Source: Pseudomonadales bacterium (lineage in GTDB: Bacteria; Pseudomonadota; Gammaproteobacteria; Pseudomonadales; Azotimanducaceae). From it: a stretch of 64,000 nt of DNA. The notes under the pieces are model-generated. The model saw nothing but the letters and a program-made list of their open reading frames with translations. It did not search any database and was not told where the DNA came from. This document shows, piece after piece, positions 1 to 7,914 of the stretch; positions within the stretch are counted from its first letter, which is position 1; each line of letters starts with the position of its first letter. The stretch covers positions 124,001 to 188,000 of the forward strand of contig JANQPF010000014.1 of assembly GCA_028285415.1 (NCBI GenBank), read 5' to 3'. The translations under genes were made by a program, and so were the position numbers.

Positions 1-1196
1 ACGCCGATCCGGCCTTCCACGAGCTGGAAATGGAAAAGCTCTGGCCCCGGGTCTGGCAGATGGCGTGCCGCGAGGAAGAGATACCCACGGTCGGCGACTA
101 CATCGTCTATGAGTTAGGGCGTTTTTCGATTCTCGTCGTGCGCACCAGCGAAGGCATCCGCGCGCACCACAACGTCTGCCGTCACCGCGGCCGACGCTTG
201 AAAGACTTCGATGGTCACGCGGCCAACTTCATCTGCCCGTTTCACGGCTTCAGCTGGAATCTGGACGGCAGCGCCCGCGGCGTCACTTCCGACTGGGACT
301 TCCCCCACGTCGATAAAAAGGACTTTGCACTCAGTCCGGTGAAAACGGGAACCTGGGGCGGCTGGGTCTTCGTCAACATGGATATGGACGCGGAACCGCT
401 CGACGAATTCCTCAAAGACCTCGCAGCACAGTTCGACTACTGGAAGCCCGCGGAGCGTTACGTCGAGGCGCACGTCGGCAAAGTCATGAAGTGCAACTGG
501 AAAGCCTGCCAGGAAGCGTTCATGGAAGCTTTCCACGTCATCACCACCCATCCGCAGCTCCTGGCGGGGATTGGCGATGAGAATACGCAATATGACGCGT
601 GGGGAAATCTGTCACGCGCAATCACCCCGAACGCAACGCCGAGCCCCCACATCAAGTGGGACCCGACCGAGCAGGACATGCTCGAGGCGGTATCCATGCG
701 CGATCTCGACGGCCCGGAGATGCCGGTCCTTCCCGATGGACTGACCGCGCGCGCGGCGATGGCCGCTGGCATGCGCGCCGGCATGCAGCAGATTGTGGGT
801 GACGACGTGGTGCTTTCCGACGCTGAACTCTCCGACAGCATCTACTACACGCAGTTTCCCAATTTCCACCCCTGGGGTGGCATGAACCGTATCGTTTACC
901 GGTTCCGCCCGTGGCAGGACCGTCATGACCGCTGCCTCATGGAGTGCTACTACCTGAGCCCGTTCCAGGGTGAACGACCCGATCCGGCACCGCTGCATCT
1001 GCTCGGGGAGGACGAGCCCTGGACCGACGCGCCGGAGCTCGGCATGCTGGCGAAGGTGTTTACCCAGGACACATTCAACCTGCCCCAGGTGCAGAAAGGG
1101 CTCGAGTCCGCCCAGTTCGACGAGGTGGTGTTCGCCAACTACCAGGAAACGAAGCTACGGCATTTCCACGATCTTCTGAGTGAGTGGATCAAGTAG
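1..1196 (+). CDS. Rieske aromatic ring-hydroxylating oxygenase, alpha subunit (5' end cut off)
   Basis: This is the terminal oxygenase subunit of a Rieske non-heme iron dioxygenase or monooxygenase, which hydroxylates an aromatic or similar substrate with O2 and electrons from a reductase. The frame is open to the window edge, so the true start lies upstream; numbering here is from the first visible Met at position 30. The Rieske [2Fe-2S] motif is C50-x-H52-x16-C69-x2-H72, and the mononuclear iron pair is H169-x4-H174, followed by an SRPBCC-type catalytic domain. No ferredoxin or reductase gene follows; a tautomerase-like gene starts 9 bp downstream, probably in the same transcript. The substrate cannot be predicted from the sequence alone. 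The family call is firm. Confidence 0.9.
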   Translation, partial: ADPAFHELEMEKLWPRVWQMACREEEIPTVGDYIVYELGRFSILVVRTSEGIRAHHNVCRHRGRRLKDFDGHAANFICPFHGFSWNLDGSARGVTSDWDFPHVDKKDFALSPVKTGTWGGWVFVNMDMDAEPLDEFLKDLAAQFDYWKPAERYVEAHVGKVMKCNWKACQEAFMEAFHVITTHPQLLAGIGDENTQYDAWGNLSRAITPNATPSPHIKWDPTEQDMLEAVSMRDLDGPEMPVLPDGLTARAAMAAGMRAGMQQIVGDDVVLSDAELSDSIYYTQFPNFHPWGGMNRIVYRFRPWQDRHDRCLMECYYLSPFQGERPDPAPLHLLGEDEPWTDAPELGMLAKVFTQDTFNLPQVQKGLESAQFDEVVFANYQETKLRHFHDLLSEWIK

Positions 1197-1205
1197 GCGT
1201 GCGCC

Positions 1206-1562
1206 ATGCCGATCCTCGACATTGAGATTGTCGGCGAGCTCGAGGAGACCCCGGACCTGGCGCAGCGTCTGGCAGACGCTGCGGGTGCGGCGCTGGATTC
1301 GCCCCCGCAGGGTACCTGGATCACGCTGCATCTCGTTGCGGCCGAGCACTACGCAGAGAACGGCGGCGCAACCGAGGGCCCACCCGTCATCGTCAGACTG
1401 CTGCAAGCTGAACCGCTGACAGGTAACGCGCTCGAGACGCAGCTTCGCGCCCTGACGACGTCAATCGCAGAACTGCTGCATCGCCCCGTCGAGAACGTGC
1501 ACATCATTGTCGAGCCACCGGCAGCGGGCCGTGTCTCGTTCGGCGGCAGCCTGCGGAAATGA
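1206..1562 (+). CDS. Tautomerase-superfamily-like small protein
   Basis: This 118-residue protein begins Met-Pro, which would expose the amino-terminal proline that tautomerase/MIF superfamily enzymes use as general base after Met removal. The sequence alternates beta-strand-like and helical segments and is about two 4-oxalocrotonate-tautomerase units long. It starts 9 bp after the Rieske oxygenase stop, so co-transcription and a role on a keto-enol intermediate of the same pathway are plausible. The similarity is weak and rests mostly on the start and length; a conserved hypothetical protein without enzyme activity is the alternative. Confidence 0.55.
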   Translation: MPILDIEIVGELEETPDLAQRLADAAGAALDSPPQGTWITLHLVAAEHYAENGGATEGPPVIVRLLQAEPLTGNALETQLRALTTSIAELLHRPVENVHIIVEPPAAGRVSFGGSLRK

Positions 1563-1586
1563 AAACGGCGCCGTGCAGGCGCCGTT
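1562..1586 (-). terminator. Intrinsic terminator between convergent genes
   Basis: A perfect 9-bp inverted repeat (AACGGCGCC at 1564-1572, GGCGCCGTT at 1578-1586) has a 5-base loop. Read on the minus strand the stem is followed by a TTTT run, so it fits a terminator for the ferredoxin-P450 transcript. It may also slow the convergent plus-strand transcript. Confidence 0.7.
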
Positions 1587-1604
1587 GGCGAAGCTCAGTT
1601 CGAG

Positions 1605-2864
1605 CTAGATCGGATGCAGCTTCACCGGCAGATGCAGGTAGCCGTTGACGAAGCCGGACGGCGTGCGCACCTCTTTGCCCACAACTTCCACCATGTGGAA
1701 GCGTTTCTGAATCTCCTCCCAGAGAATTCTGAGCTGCATTTCCGCCAGGCGATTACCCATGCAACGGTGCAGGCCGAAACCAAAAGAAAGATGCTGACGC
1801 GCACGCGGGCGGTCGATGATGAATTCGTTCGGCTGATCGATCGCGCGCTCGTCGCGGTTACCCGAGACGTACCACATGCACACCTTGTCGCCTTTCTTCA
1901 TCTGCTGCCCGCGGAACTCGAAGTCCTGCGTCAGCGTACGCCGCATGTGAGCCAGCGGCGTCACCCAGCGAATGATCTCGGAGACCATGTTGGGGATGAC
2001 CGCTGGGTTGTTACGCAGCTTGGCGTACTCTCCCGGGTTTTCGTTCAGCGCCAGCACGCCACCGCTGATCGAGTTACGGGTGGTGTCGTTGCCACCGACA
2101 ATGAGGAGAATCAGGTTGCCGAGAAACTCCTGCGGGCGCGACGGCAGATCCCGGGTCGCCTCCCCGTGGGCAAGCATGGAGATGAGGTCGTTGCCGCCGG
2201 GCTTGTCAATGCGGTCTTGCCACAGCCGGCCGAAATACTCGAGACATTCATACAGCTCTTCGCGACGCTGCTCTTCAGATTCGACAACCCCGTCGTCAAT
2301 GTCGGGATTGGCGGTGGCGACGTCCGACCAGCGCGTCAGCTTGCGGCGTTCTTCGAACGGGAAGTCGAAGAGTGTCGCCAGCATCTGGGTGGTGAGCTCA
2401 ATCGACACTTTGTCCACCCAATCGAACTCTTCGCCAATCGGCAGTGAGTCGAGGATCTTGCAGACCCGCTCGCGGATCGTGCTTTCCAGAATCTTGAGAT
2501 TCTGCGGCGCCACCACACCCTGGACCGTTTTGCGTTGGTCGTCGTGTTTCGGTGGATCCATGGCAATGAACATCGGCAGCTCAAAGTCTTCTTCCGGATC
2601 CGAGATGGTGATGGCGGGCTCTGACGAGAAGACCTGCCAGTTCTGCTCCATCTCCATGATGTCCTGGAAGCGGGTGACGGACCAGTACGCGCCGAACTCG
2701 CTGTCTTTACAGTAGTGCACCGGAGCCTCATCGCGCAGCCGGGCAAAATAGTCCCACTTCTTGTTCTGTGACCAGAGCTCCGTCTGGCTCATGTCAAAGT
2801 CTTCCAGCGGCAGCGTCGCCGGATCGTGCTCGATCATGTTTACGACATCAGGTGCTTCAGCCAT
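1605..2864 (-). CDS. Cytochrome P450, CYP153-like (alkane/fatty acid terminal hydroxylase type)
   Basis: This is a soluble bacterial P450 of 419 residues. The heme-binding loop FGFGLHRCMG puts the axial cysteine at C368; the I-helix oxygen-activation segment GGNDTTRN and the K-helix EIIRW region are intact. The stretch FIAMDPPKHDDQRKTV and the heme-loop context resemble CYP153 enzymes, which hydroxylate the terminal carbon of medium-chain alkanes or fatty acids. Its ATG overlaps the ferredoxin stop by one base (TGATG), giving tight coupling to its likely electron donor. The usual third component, a FAD ferredoxin reductase, is not next door. The P450 call is certain; the CYP153 assignment is from recognised motifs. 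Confidence 0.9.
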   Translation of the reverse strand: MAEAPDVVNMIEHDPATLPLEDFDMSQTELWSQNKKWDYFARLRDEAPVHYCKDSEFGAYWSVTRFQDIMEMEQNWQVFSSEPAITISDPEEDFELPMFIAMDPPKHDDQRKTVQGVVAPQNLKILESTIRERVCKILDSLPIGEEFDWVDKVSIELTTQMLATLFDFPFEERRKLTRWSDVATANPDIDDGVVESEEQRREELYECLEYFGRLWQDRIDKPGGNDLISMLAHGEATRDLPSRPQEFLGNLILLIVGGNDTTRNSISGGVLALNENPGEYAKLRNNPAVIPNMVSEIIRWVTPLAHMRRTLTQDFEFRGQQMKKGDKVCMWYVSGNRDERAIDQPNEFIIDRPRARQHLSFGFGLHRCMGNRLAEMQLRILWEEIQKRFHMVEVVGKEVRTPSGFVNGYLHLPVKLHPI

Positions 2865-3184
2865 CAGAATTGAAACTCCGGTAGATTGACGACAAGCCCG
2901 TCCAGTTCGTCCGTGACGGGGATCTGGCAGGACAGGCGGGAATTGGCGACGCGCTCGGGATTCAGATCCAGCATGGATTCTTCCGTCTCACCCGGCTGAC
3001 CCACTTTGGCCATCCAGTCCTCGGCGACCATCACATGGCAGGTGGCACAGGAACACTCTCCGCCACAGTCGGCGTCAATGCCGGGAACCAGATTGTCCAG
3101 CGCCGCATTCATCACGGTGGTGCCGACGTCCGCGTCGATCTGATGCTCGGTACCGTCGTGTTCGATGTATGTAATCTTGGGCAT
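2864..3184 (-). CDS. [2Fe-2S] ferredoxin, adrenodoxin type
   Basis: This 106-residue ferredoxin has the adrenodoxin/putidaredoxin cluster pattern C40-x5-C46-x2-C49 with the fourth ligand C86. A further cysteine, C44, lies inside the first loop. It should pass single electrons from a FAD reductase to the P450 encoded immediately downstream, with which its stop codon shares one base. The ATG at 3184 has AAGGA about 7 bases upstream and an A+T-rich leader, so it is the first gene of the two-gene operon. No reductase gene is visible within reach. Confidence 0.92.
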   Translation of the reverse strand: MPKITYIEHDGTEHQIDADVGTTVMNAALDNLVPGIDADCGGECSCATCHVMVAEDWMAKVGQPGETEESMLDLNPERVANSRLSCQIPVTDELDGLVVNLPEFQF

Positions 3185-3195
3185 TACGTGTCCTT

Positions 3196-3248
3196 AAGTT
3201 CAATAAAATCAGCTAGTTATGCATTAAATTTATTTTGGTTCTGAACTT
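3196..3248. promoter_or_regulatory. A+T-rich control region with separated inverted repeat upstream of ferredoxin-P450
   Basis: The 110 bp between phhB and the ferredoxin hold no gene and are much richer in A+T than their surroundings. A 7-bp inverted repeat (AAGTTCA at 3196-3202, TGAACTT at 3242-3248) brackets the likely promoter. It could be an operator pair for a regulator of the P450 operon, but short repeats like this can occur by chance. I could not place convincing -35/-10 boxes. Confidence 0.35.
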
Positions 3249-3295
3249 GCCTGCGGCACCAAAACCAACCCGGAAAAGTATACAAAGCGGGCCAT

Positions 3296-3556
3296 CTACG
3301 CAATATCACGGATATCCACTAGGGTGTTGATGGCGTTTGCGAGCGCGAGGTCCCTGTCCGTGACGGTATTACCGGCGTCGTGGGTCGTCAGCTGGATGGT
3401 GACCCGGTTGTAGACGTTCTGCCAGTTGGGATGGTGGTCGGCCTTTTCGGCAAGGAGCGCAACCCGGCTCATAAACCCGAACGCCGCGACGAAATCGTCG
3501 AATACGAATTCGCGATGCAGCTTATCATTCTGGAGCGTCCAACCGTCTGGCGTCAT
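3296..3556 (-). CDS. phhB: Pterin-4a-carbinolamine dehydratase
   Basis: This small enzyme dehydrates 4a-hydroxytetrahydrobiopterin to recycle the pterin cofactor of phenylalanine hydroxylase, and related proteins also affect molybdopterin or act as transcriptional coactivators. The family signature is present: paired histidines in EKADHHPNW, then a [15 protein letters not shown] segment and the final acidic DRDLALA helix. I chose the ATG at 3556 (86 residues) because GGGGAG lies just upstream; a TTG at 3598 would add 14 residues. It lies downstream of tRNA-Ala on the same strand. No phenylalanine hydroxylase gene is in the window. Confidence 0.85.
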   Translation of the reverse strand: MTPDGWTLQNDKLHREFVFDDFVAAFGFMSRVALLAEKADHHPNWQNVYNRVTIQLTTHDAGNTVTDRDLALANAINTLVDIRDIA

Positions 3557-3613
3557 GATCTCCCCGGATAAGACGACGGGTTTTGCCGCGGTCAGCAAAA
3601 CCCGTTTGCGTGT

Positions 3614-3689
<76 letters not shown>

Positions 3690-3703
3690 GAAGCGAGCGC
3701 GTG

Positions 3704-3732
3704 ATGTTAGGTACCGCGCCCCTACCTGTCAA
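3704..3732 (-). promoter_or_regulatory. Sigma-70 promoter of tRNA-Ala
   Basis: On the minus strand a perfect TTGACA (3727-3732) is followed after 17 bases by TAACAT (3704-3709), then a G+C-rich discriminator (CACGCGCTCGC) before the tRNA 5' end at 3689. The G+C-rich discriminator is typical of stable-RNA promoters under stringent (ppGpp) control. The -35 box lies only 15 bp past the gltX stop. Confidence 0.8.
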
Positions 3733-3746
3733 TAAACGTTTCGACC

Positions 3747-5249
3747 TCAGTCCGACCGCGCCGCGGCGAGCGCGCGAGCGACGTCCGCATAGGCTTTATC
3801 CAGCCGTTTGCGCTCTTTTCCGGACACGTTGAGCGCCTCCAACGCATCCCGCAGGCGGGCCCTGGAAAGGTCTGCGCCGAGGAATACCAGGGAGTCGAAG
3901 AGCGGCAGCGCAACCGCGCGACCGCTGAGGGCAACGAAGAGCGGAAACAGGAAATCGCGGAACTTCATGTCGAGCGCACCGGCGAGGCTTTGGCACAAGG
4001 CGAAGAGATCATCCCGCTGCCAGGATCGCAGCTGATCGAGCTCAGCCAGGGTGTGATGAATCACCTTCACCACGTCCTCGCGCACCAGTGTCTTGTGCAC
4101 GAAATCCTCCGGCTCGAGCGCCTTGCGGGCACCCAGGAGGTAATCCACCAGCGGGACCAGATCGCTCAGACGCTCCACGCGCTCCTGCACCAGCGGGATC
4201 AGGCGGCTGAGCTGGGCTTCGTTGACCATCCACGCGCCGACGCGGGCGGCAAACTCGTCTACATCGAGGTTCCGCAGATACTGACCATTCAGCCAGGCGA
4301 GCTTGGTCTGGTCGAAGATTGGACCGCCCGTGGAGATGCGGTCGATGTCGAACGCTGCCACCATGTCTTCTTTGCTGAACTGTTCCCGTTCGTCAGGCAT
4401 GGACCAGCCCATGAGGCCGAGATAATTCAGCAGCGCCTCCGGCAGGTATCCCTCGTCGCGGTAATACGTCACGCTCGTGGGGTTCTTGCGCTTCGACAGC
4501 TTGCTCTGATCTGGATTGCGCAGCAGCGGCAGGTGCACGAGCTCCGGCATCTCCCAGCCGAAATACTGGTGGAGCAGCACGTGTTTGGGAACGGAGTTGA
4601 GCCACTCCTCGCCGCGCAGGATGTGGGTGATTCCCATGAGATGATCGTCGACCACCACCGCAAGGTGATAGGTCGGCATGCCATCCGCCTTGACGAGCAC
4701 CTGCATGTCGCTCTGCGCCCAGGGCATCGAGATTTCGCCGCGCAGGCGATCGTGGAAAACGCAGTTTCCTTCCGCCGGCACCACCATGCGAATGACGTGT
4801 TCCTCTCCCGCAGCAATGCGCTTCTGCACGTCTTCGGGAGAGAGGTTCAAGCAGTGTCCGTCATAACGGGTGGTCTGTTTCGCTGCCAGCTGCTCCGCGC
4901 GAAGCGCATCCAGCCGTTCTTTCGTACAAAAGCAGACGAACGCGTGACCCGCTTCGAGCAGCTCGGCCACGTACTTCGCGTAAATCTCGCGCCGCTCGCT
5001 CTGGCGGTAAGGCCCGTGCGGCCCGCCAACGTCCGGGCCTTCGTCCCAGGTCAAACCCAGCCAGCTGAGCGCCTCATAAATGGCGGTTTCAGATTCAGCC
5101 GTGCTGCGCGCTTGGTCCGTGTCTTCGATACGCAGGACAAACTGGCCGCCCTGCTGCCTGGCGAACGCCCAGTTGAACAACGCCATGTACGCCGTACCCA
5201 CATGAGGGTCGCCGGTTGGTGATGGCGCAATGCGGGTACGTACCGTCAT
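3747..5249 (-). CDS. gltX: Glutamyl-tRNA synthetase
   Basis: This class I aminoacyl-tRNA synthetase charges tRNA-Glu with glutamate. The N-terminus carries the HIGH-type motif as APSPTGDPHVGTAY, and the KMSKS-type loop appears as KLSKRKNP around residue 255. The length, 500 residues, is slightly longer than the usual 470-490. It lies 15 bp downstream of the GAPDH gene on the same strand, so the two probably share the promoter ahead of GAPDH. tRNA-Ala follows, an arrangement familiar from Pseudomonas-like genomes. Confidence 0.96.
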   Translation of the reverse strand: MTVRTRIAPSPTGDPHVGTAYMALFNWAFARQQGGQFVLRIEDTDQARSTAESETAIYEALSWLGLTWDEGPDVGGPHGPYRQSERREIYAKYVAELLEAGHAFVCFCTKERLDALRAEQLAAKQTTRYDGHCLNLSPEDVQKRIAAGEEHVIRMVVPAEGNCVFHDRLRGEISMPWAQSDMQVLVKADGMPTYHLAVVVDDHLMGITHILRGEEWLNSVPKHVLLHQYFGWEMPELVHLPLLRNPDQSKLSKRKNPTSVTYYRDEGYLPEALLNYLGLMGWSMPDEREQFSKEDMVAAFDIDRISTGGPIFDQTKLAWLNGQYLRNLDVDEFAARVGAWMVNEAQLSRLIPLVQERVERLSDLVPLVDYLLGARKALEPEDFVHKTLVREDVVKVIHHTLAELDQLRSWQRDDLFALCQSLAGALDMKFRDFLFPLFVALSGRAVALPLFDSLVFLGADLSRARLRDALEALNVSGKERKRLDKAYADVARALAAARSD

Positions 5250-5264
5250 GCGTCTCGAGTCGGG

Positions 5265-6734
5265 TCAGAAGCCCAGGTTGACGACGTCGCTGGGAATGAG
5301 CGGGTACGAAATGCCGGCCCACTTCTGCACCACGCGCACCACCTGGCAGGCGTAGCCGAACTCGTTGTCGTACCAGACGTAGAGCACGGCGCGGTTGTCT
5401 TTCACGATGGTTGCTTCACCGTCGATGATGCACGCGTGACGGTTGCCGACGAGATCCGACGACACGATTTCCGGTGACGTGGTGAAATCGATCTGCCGCT
5501 GCAGATCGCTGAAGAGACTCACGTTGCGCAGATAATCGCTCACCTCTTCTTCCGTCGTCTCGCGCTCCAGAGTCAGATTGAGAATGGCCAGAGACACGTT
5601 GGGAGTGGGCACGCGGATGGCGTTACCCGTGAGCTTGCCGTCGAGCTCCGGCAGCAGCTTGACGACCGCAGAAGATGCGCCGGTTTCCGTGATGACCATG
5701 TTGAGCGGCGCGCCGCGTCCACGACGGTTTTTCTTGTGGTAGTTGTCGATGAGGTTCTGATCGTTCGTATACGCGTGCACGGTTTCCATGTGCCCGTGTG
5801 CAATCCCGAATCCTTCGTTCATGGCCTTCAGCGGCGGCACGATGGCGTTGGTCGTACAGCTGGCCGCGGCGAGAATCGTATCGGAGGTTTCCATCAGATC
5901 AGAGTTGACCCCGGAGACGATGTTCTTGATTGCCCCTTTGCCGGGAGCCGTCAGAATGACCTTGGCCGCGCCCTTGCTCTTCAGGTGCTCACCCAGGCCC
6001 GCCTCGTCGCGCCAGGCACCGGTGTTGTCGATGATAATGGCGTTCTTGATGCCATAACTTTCGTAGTCGACTTCAGCCGGGCTGCCCGCATAAATCACGC
6101 GGATGACGTTGCCGTTGGCGATGATGCAGCTGTTCTCCACGTCGACCCGCAGCGTGCCCTGAAAGCTGCCGTGAATCGAGTCTCGGCGCAGGAGGCTCGC
6201 GCGCTTCTGCAGATCATCGTCGCTGCCTTTGCGTACGACAATGGCGCGCAGACGCAGCTGATGACCGCTGCCGGTCTTCTCCACGAGCAGCCGTGCCAGC
6301 AGACGTCCAATCCGCCCGAAGCCGTAGAGCACCACGTCCTGCGGTTCAGGCAGCGGCGGCACGTGGCGTCCAAGCACCTCGGCACATTCGCGCTGGACAA
6401 ATTCTTCCGCTGAGATCTCTCCCTGCTCGAGCTCTTCCATGTACTTCGTGGTGATCTTGCCGACGTCAATGTGGCTCGGGCCGAGGTCGAGCTTGGACAT
6501 CGCTTCCAGGATCGGGTAACTCTCGAACTCCGACAGCTCGTTCTGCGCAATCTGTCGCACGTAGCGATGGGTTTTCATCAGCTGCGTCACGCTCTGGTTG
6601 TACATGGCGCGTCCATAGCAGTAGCACACCACATTCTTGCGGTAGAGTTTGCCGATGAGCGGGATCATCGCTTCGGCGAGGGCTTCTCGTTCTTTCCAAT
6701 CGGGGAAGTAGTCGTCGAGACTCGGTAGGGCCAC
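5265..6734 (-). CDS. gap: Glyceraldehyde-3-phosphate dehydrogenase, long form with N-terminal extension
   Basis: This enzyme interconverts glyceraldehyde-3-phosphate and 1,3-bisphosphoglycerate with NAD(P). It is 489 residues, about 150 longer than classical GAPDH. The extra length is an N-terminal helical domain (about 1-125) before the Rossmann start VVLYGFGRIGRLL. The catalytic cysteine lies in ASCTTN at C293, with the downstream HAYTNDQ segment intact. Long forms of this kind occur in Pseudomonas next to mfd, matching the order here. The start is GTG at 6734 with AGAGGA upstream. It is the first gene of a gap-gltX unit with its own promoter. Confidence 0.93.
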   Translation of the reverse strand: MALPSLDDYFPDWKEREALAEAMIPLIGKLYRKNVVCYCYGRAMYNQSVTQLMKTHRYVRQIAQNELSEFESYPILEAMSKLDLGPSHIDVGKITTKYMEELEQGEISAEEFVQRECAEVLGRHVPPLPEPQDVVLYGFGRIGRLLARLLVEKTGSGHQLRLRAIVVRKGSDDDLQKRASLLRRDSIHGSFQGTLRVDVENSCIIANGNVIRVIYAGSPAEVDYESYGIKNAIIIDNTGAWRDEAGLGEHLKSKGAAKVILTAPGKGAIKNIVSGVNSDLMETSDTILAAASCTTNAIVPPLKAMNEGFGIAHGHMETVHAYTNDQNLIDNYHKKNRRGRGAPLNMVITETGASSAVVKLLPELDGKLTGNAIRVPTPNVSLAILNLTLERETTEEEVSDYLRNVSLFSDLQRQIDFTTSPEIVSSDLVGNRHACIIDGEATIVKDNRAVLYVWYDNEFGYACQVVRVVQKWAGISYPLIPSDVVNLGF

Positions 6735-6771
6735 GTCGTGTCCTCTAGGTTAGTCAAAGATGGGCGGCGCC

Positions 6772-6799
6772 ATTATAGGGTTTCGCAACCCGGCAGCAA
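6772..6799 (-). promoter_or_regulatory. gap promoter with palindromic operator candidate in the spacer
   Basis: On the minus strand a perfect TATAAT (6772-6777) lies 16 bases after TTGCTG (6794-6799), about 38 bp ahead of the GTG start. The spacer contains GGGTT-GCGA-AACCC, a perfect 5-bp inverted repeat at 6778-6791. A repressor bound here would block RNA polymerase directly. Further upstream, 6816-6834 holds a weak CCCGC/GCGGG hairpin that might terminate the korB transcript. Confidence 0.65.
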
Positions 6800-6858
6800 G
6801 TCAGAGTGTCATCAACCCGCCCCCTCGGTGCGGGATTAATGTGAGCAGTTTGCAAACG

Positions 6859-7914
6859 TCAGCGAAAACTCGCGTTGATCGTCTGCAGCATGTCGTTGCC
6901 GGGACAGAGGTCCACTTCCTGCAGCTCGTTGAGCGGCCGGTGCACGGTATCGAGGATTTCGTGACAGTCCGAGGCATCCGGGTCGACGTACAGGAGTCCC
7001 GTGACCACCTCACCCTCTTCCTGGCGGCGCTGAACGTAGTTCAGTGCACCCACCCGGTCGTGCACGTCGTAATTTTCGTCGAGCTTGTAAAGCCGCAGCT
7101 TCGAGCCATCGGGCATGGCGACATCTTCGACGGTACCCGGCTCGTAATCGGCGGTGATCTCGTCGTGCTCTTCGATGTAGTCGGCGTTGACGACGTTTTC
7201 GGTGTGCTGACGCGTGTGGTCGTAACTTTTGGTGGACCCCTGGTGATTGTTGAAAGCAACGCACGGGGAGATGACGTCAATGAACGCCATGCCGCGGTGC
7301 TTCAAACCTGCTTTCAGCAAAGGCACCAGCTGCCGCTTGTCGCCGGAGAAGCTGCGCGCCACGAAGCTTGCGCCAATCTGCAGCGCCATGCTGACAAGGT
7401 CAATTGGCTCATAGAGGTTGGGCACGCCTTTCTTCGACGTCGATCCTTTGTCGTTGGTGGCGGAGAACTGGCCCTTGGTGAGACCGTAGGTGCCGTTGTT
7501 GTCGACGATGTAAAGCATGTCGATCCGCCGCCGCACGATGTGCGCAAACTGACCCATGCCGATCGACGCGCTGTCGCCGTCGCCGGAGACGCCGACGCAA
7601 TAGAGGTCGCGATTGGCCAGGTTGGCGCCCGTGATGACCGAGGGCATGCGCCCGTGCACGGTGTTGATGCCGTGGGACTTGTTGAGGAAATAGCTGGGAG
7701 TCTTCGACGAGCAGCCGATGCCGGATACTTTCGCAAACCGATGCGGCGGCAGGGACAGCTCAGCACAGGCCTGTACGATGGCTGCGCTCACCGAGTCGTG
7801 TCCACAGCCGGCACAGAGCGTCGATACCGAGCCTTCGTAGTCCCGACGGGTCAGGCCAATCTCATTGAGCGGCAGCTTCGGGTGGTGAACCCTGGGCTTG
7901 GCGACGAACGTCAT
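6859..7914 (-). CDS. korB: 2-oxoacid:acceptor oxidoreductase, beta (TPP-binding) subunit
   Basis: This subunit of the 2-oxoglutarate:ferredoxin-type oxidoreductase binds thiamine diphosphate and one [4Fe-4S] cluster. It oxidatively decarboxylates a 2-oxoacid to the acyl-CoA. Cluster ligands are visible as C34-x2-C37 and C68 (GIGCSS), with a further candidate in the segment SPCVAFNNHQ. The TPP/Mg motif is GDGDSASIG followed by VDNNGTYG. The 351-residue length suits KorB. Its ATG overlaps the korA stop (ATGA), so the two subunits are translationally coupled. Substrate preference for 2-oxoglutarate over pyruvate or branched-chain acids is inferred from overall resemblance only. Confidence 0.9.
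   Translation of the reverse strand: MTFVAKPRVHHPKLPLNEIGLTRRDYEGSVSTLCAGCGHDSVSAAIVQACAELSLPPHRFAKVSGIGCSSKTPSYFLNKSHGINTVHGRMPSVITGANLANRDLYCVGVSGDGDSASIGMGQFAHIVRRRIDMLYIVDNNGTYGLTKGQFSATNDKGSTSKKGVPNLYEPIDLVSMALQIGASFVARSFSGDKRQLVPLLKAGLKHRGMAFIDVISPCVAFNNHQGSTKSYDHTRQHTENVVNADYIEEHDEITADYEPGTVEDVAMPDGSKLRLYKLDENYDVHDRVGALNYVQRRQEEGEVVTGLLYVDPDASDCHEILDTVHRPLNELQEVDLCPGNDMLQTINASFR

Noticed and set aside
6816-6834. Terminator after korB
   Set aside because: Only a 5-bp stem with a large loop and no U-run; mentioned with the gap promoter but not called.
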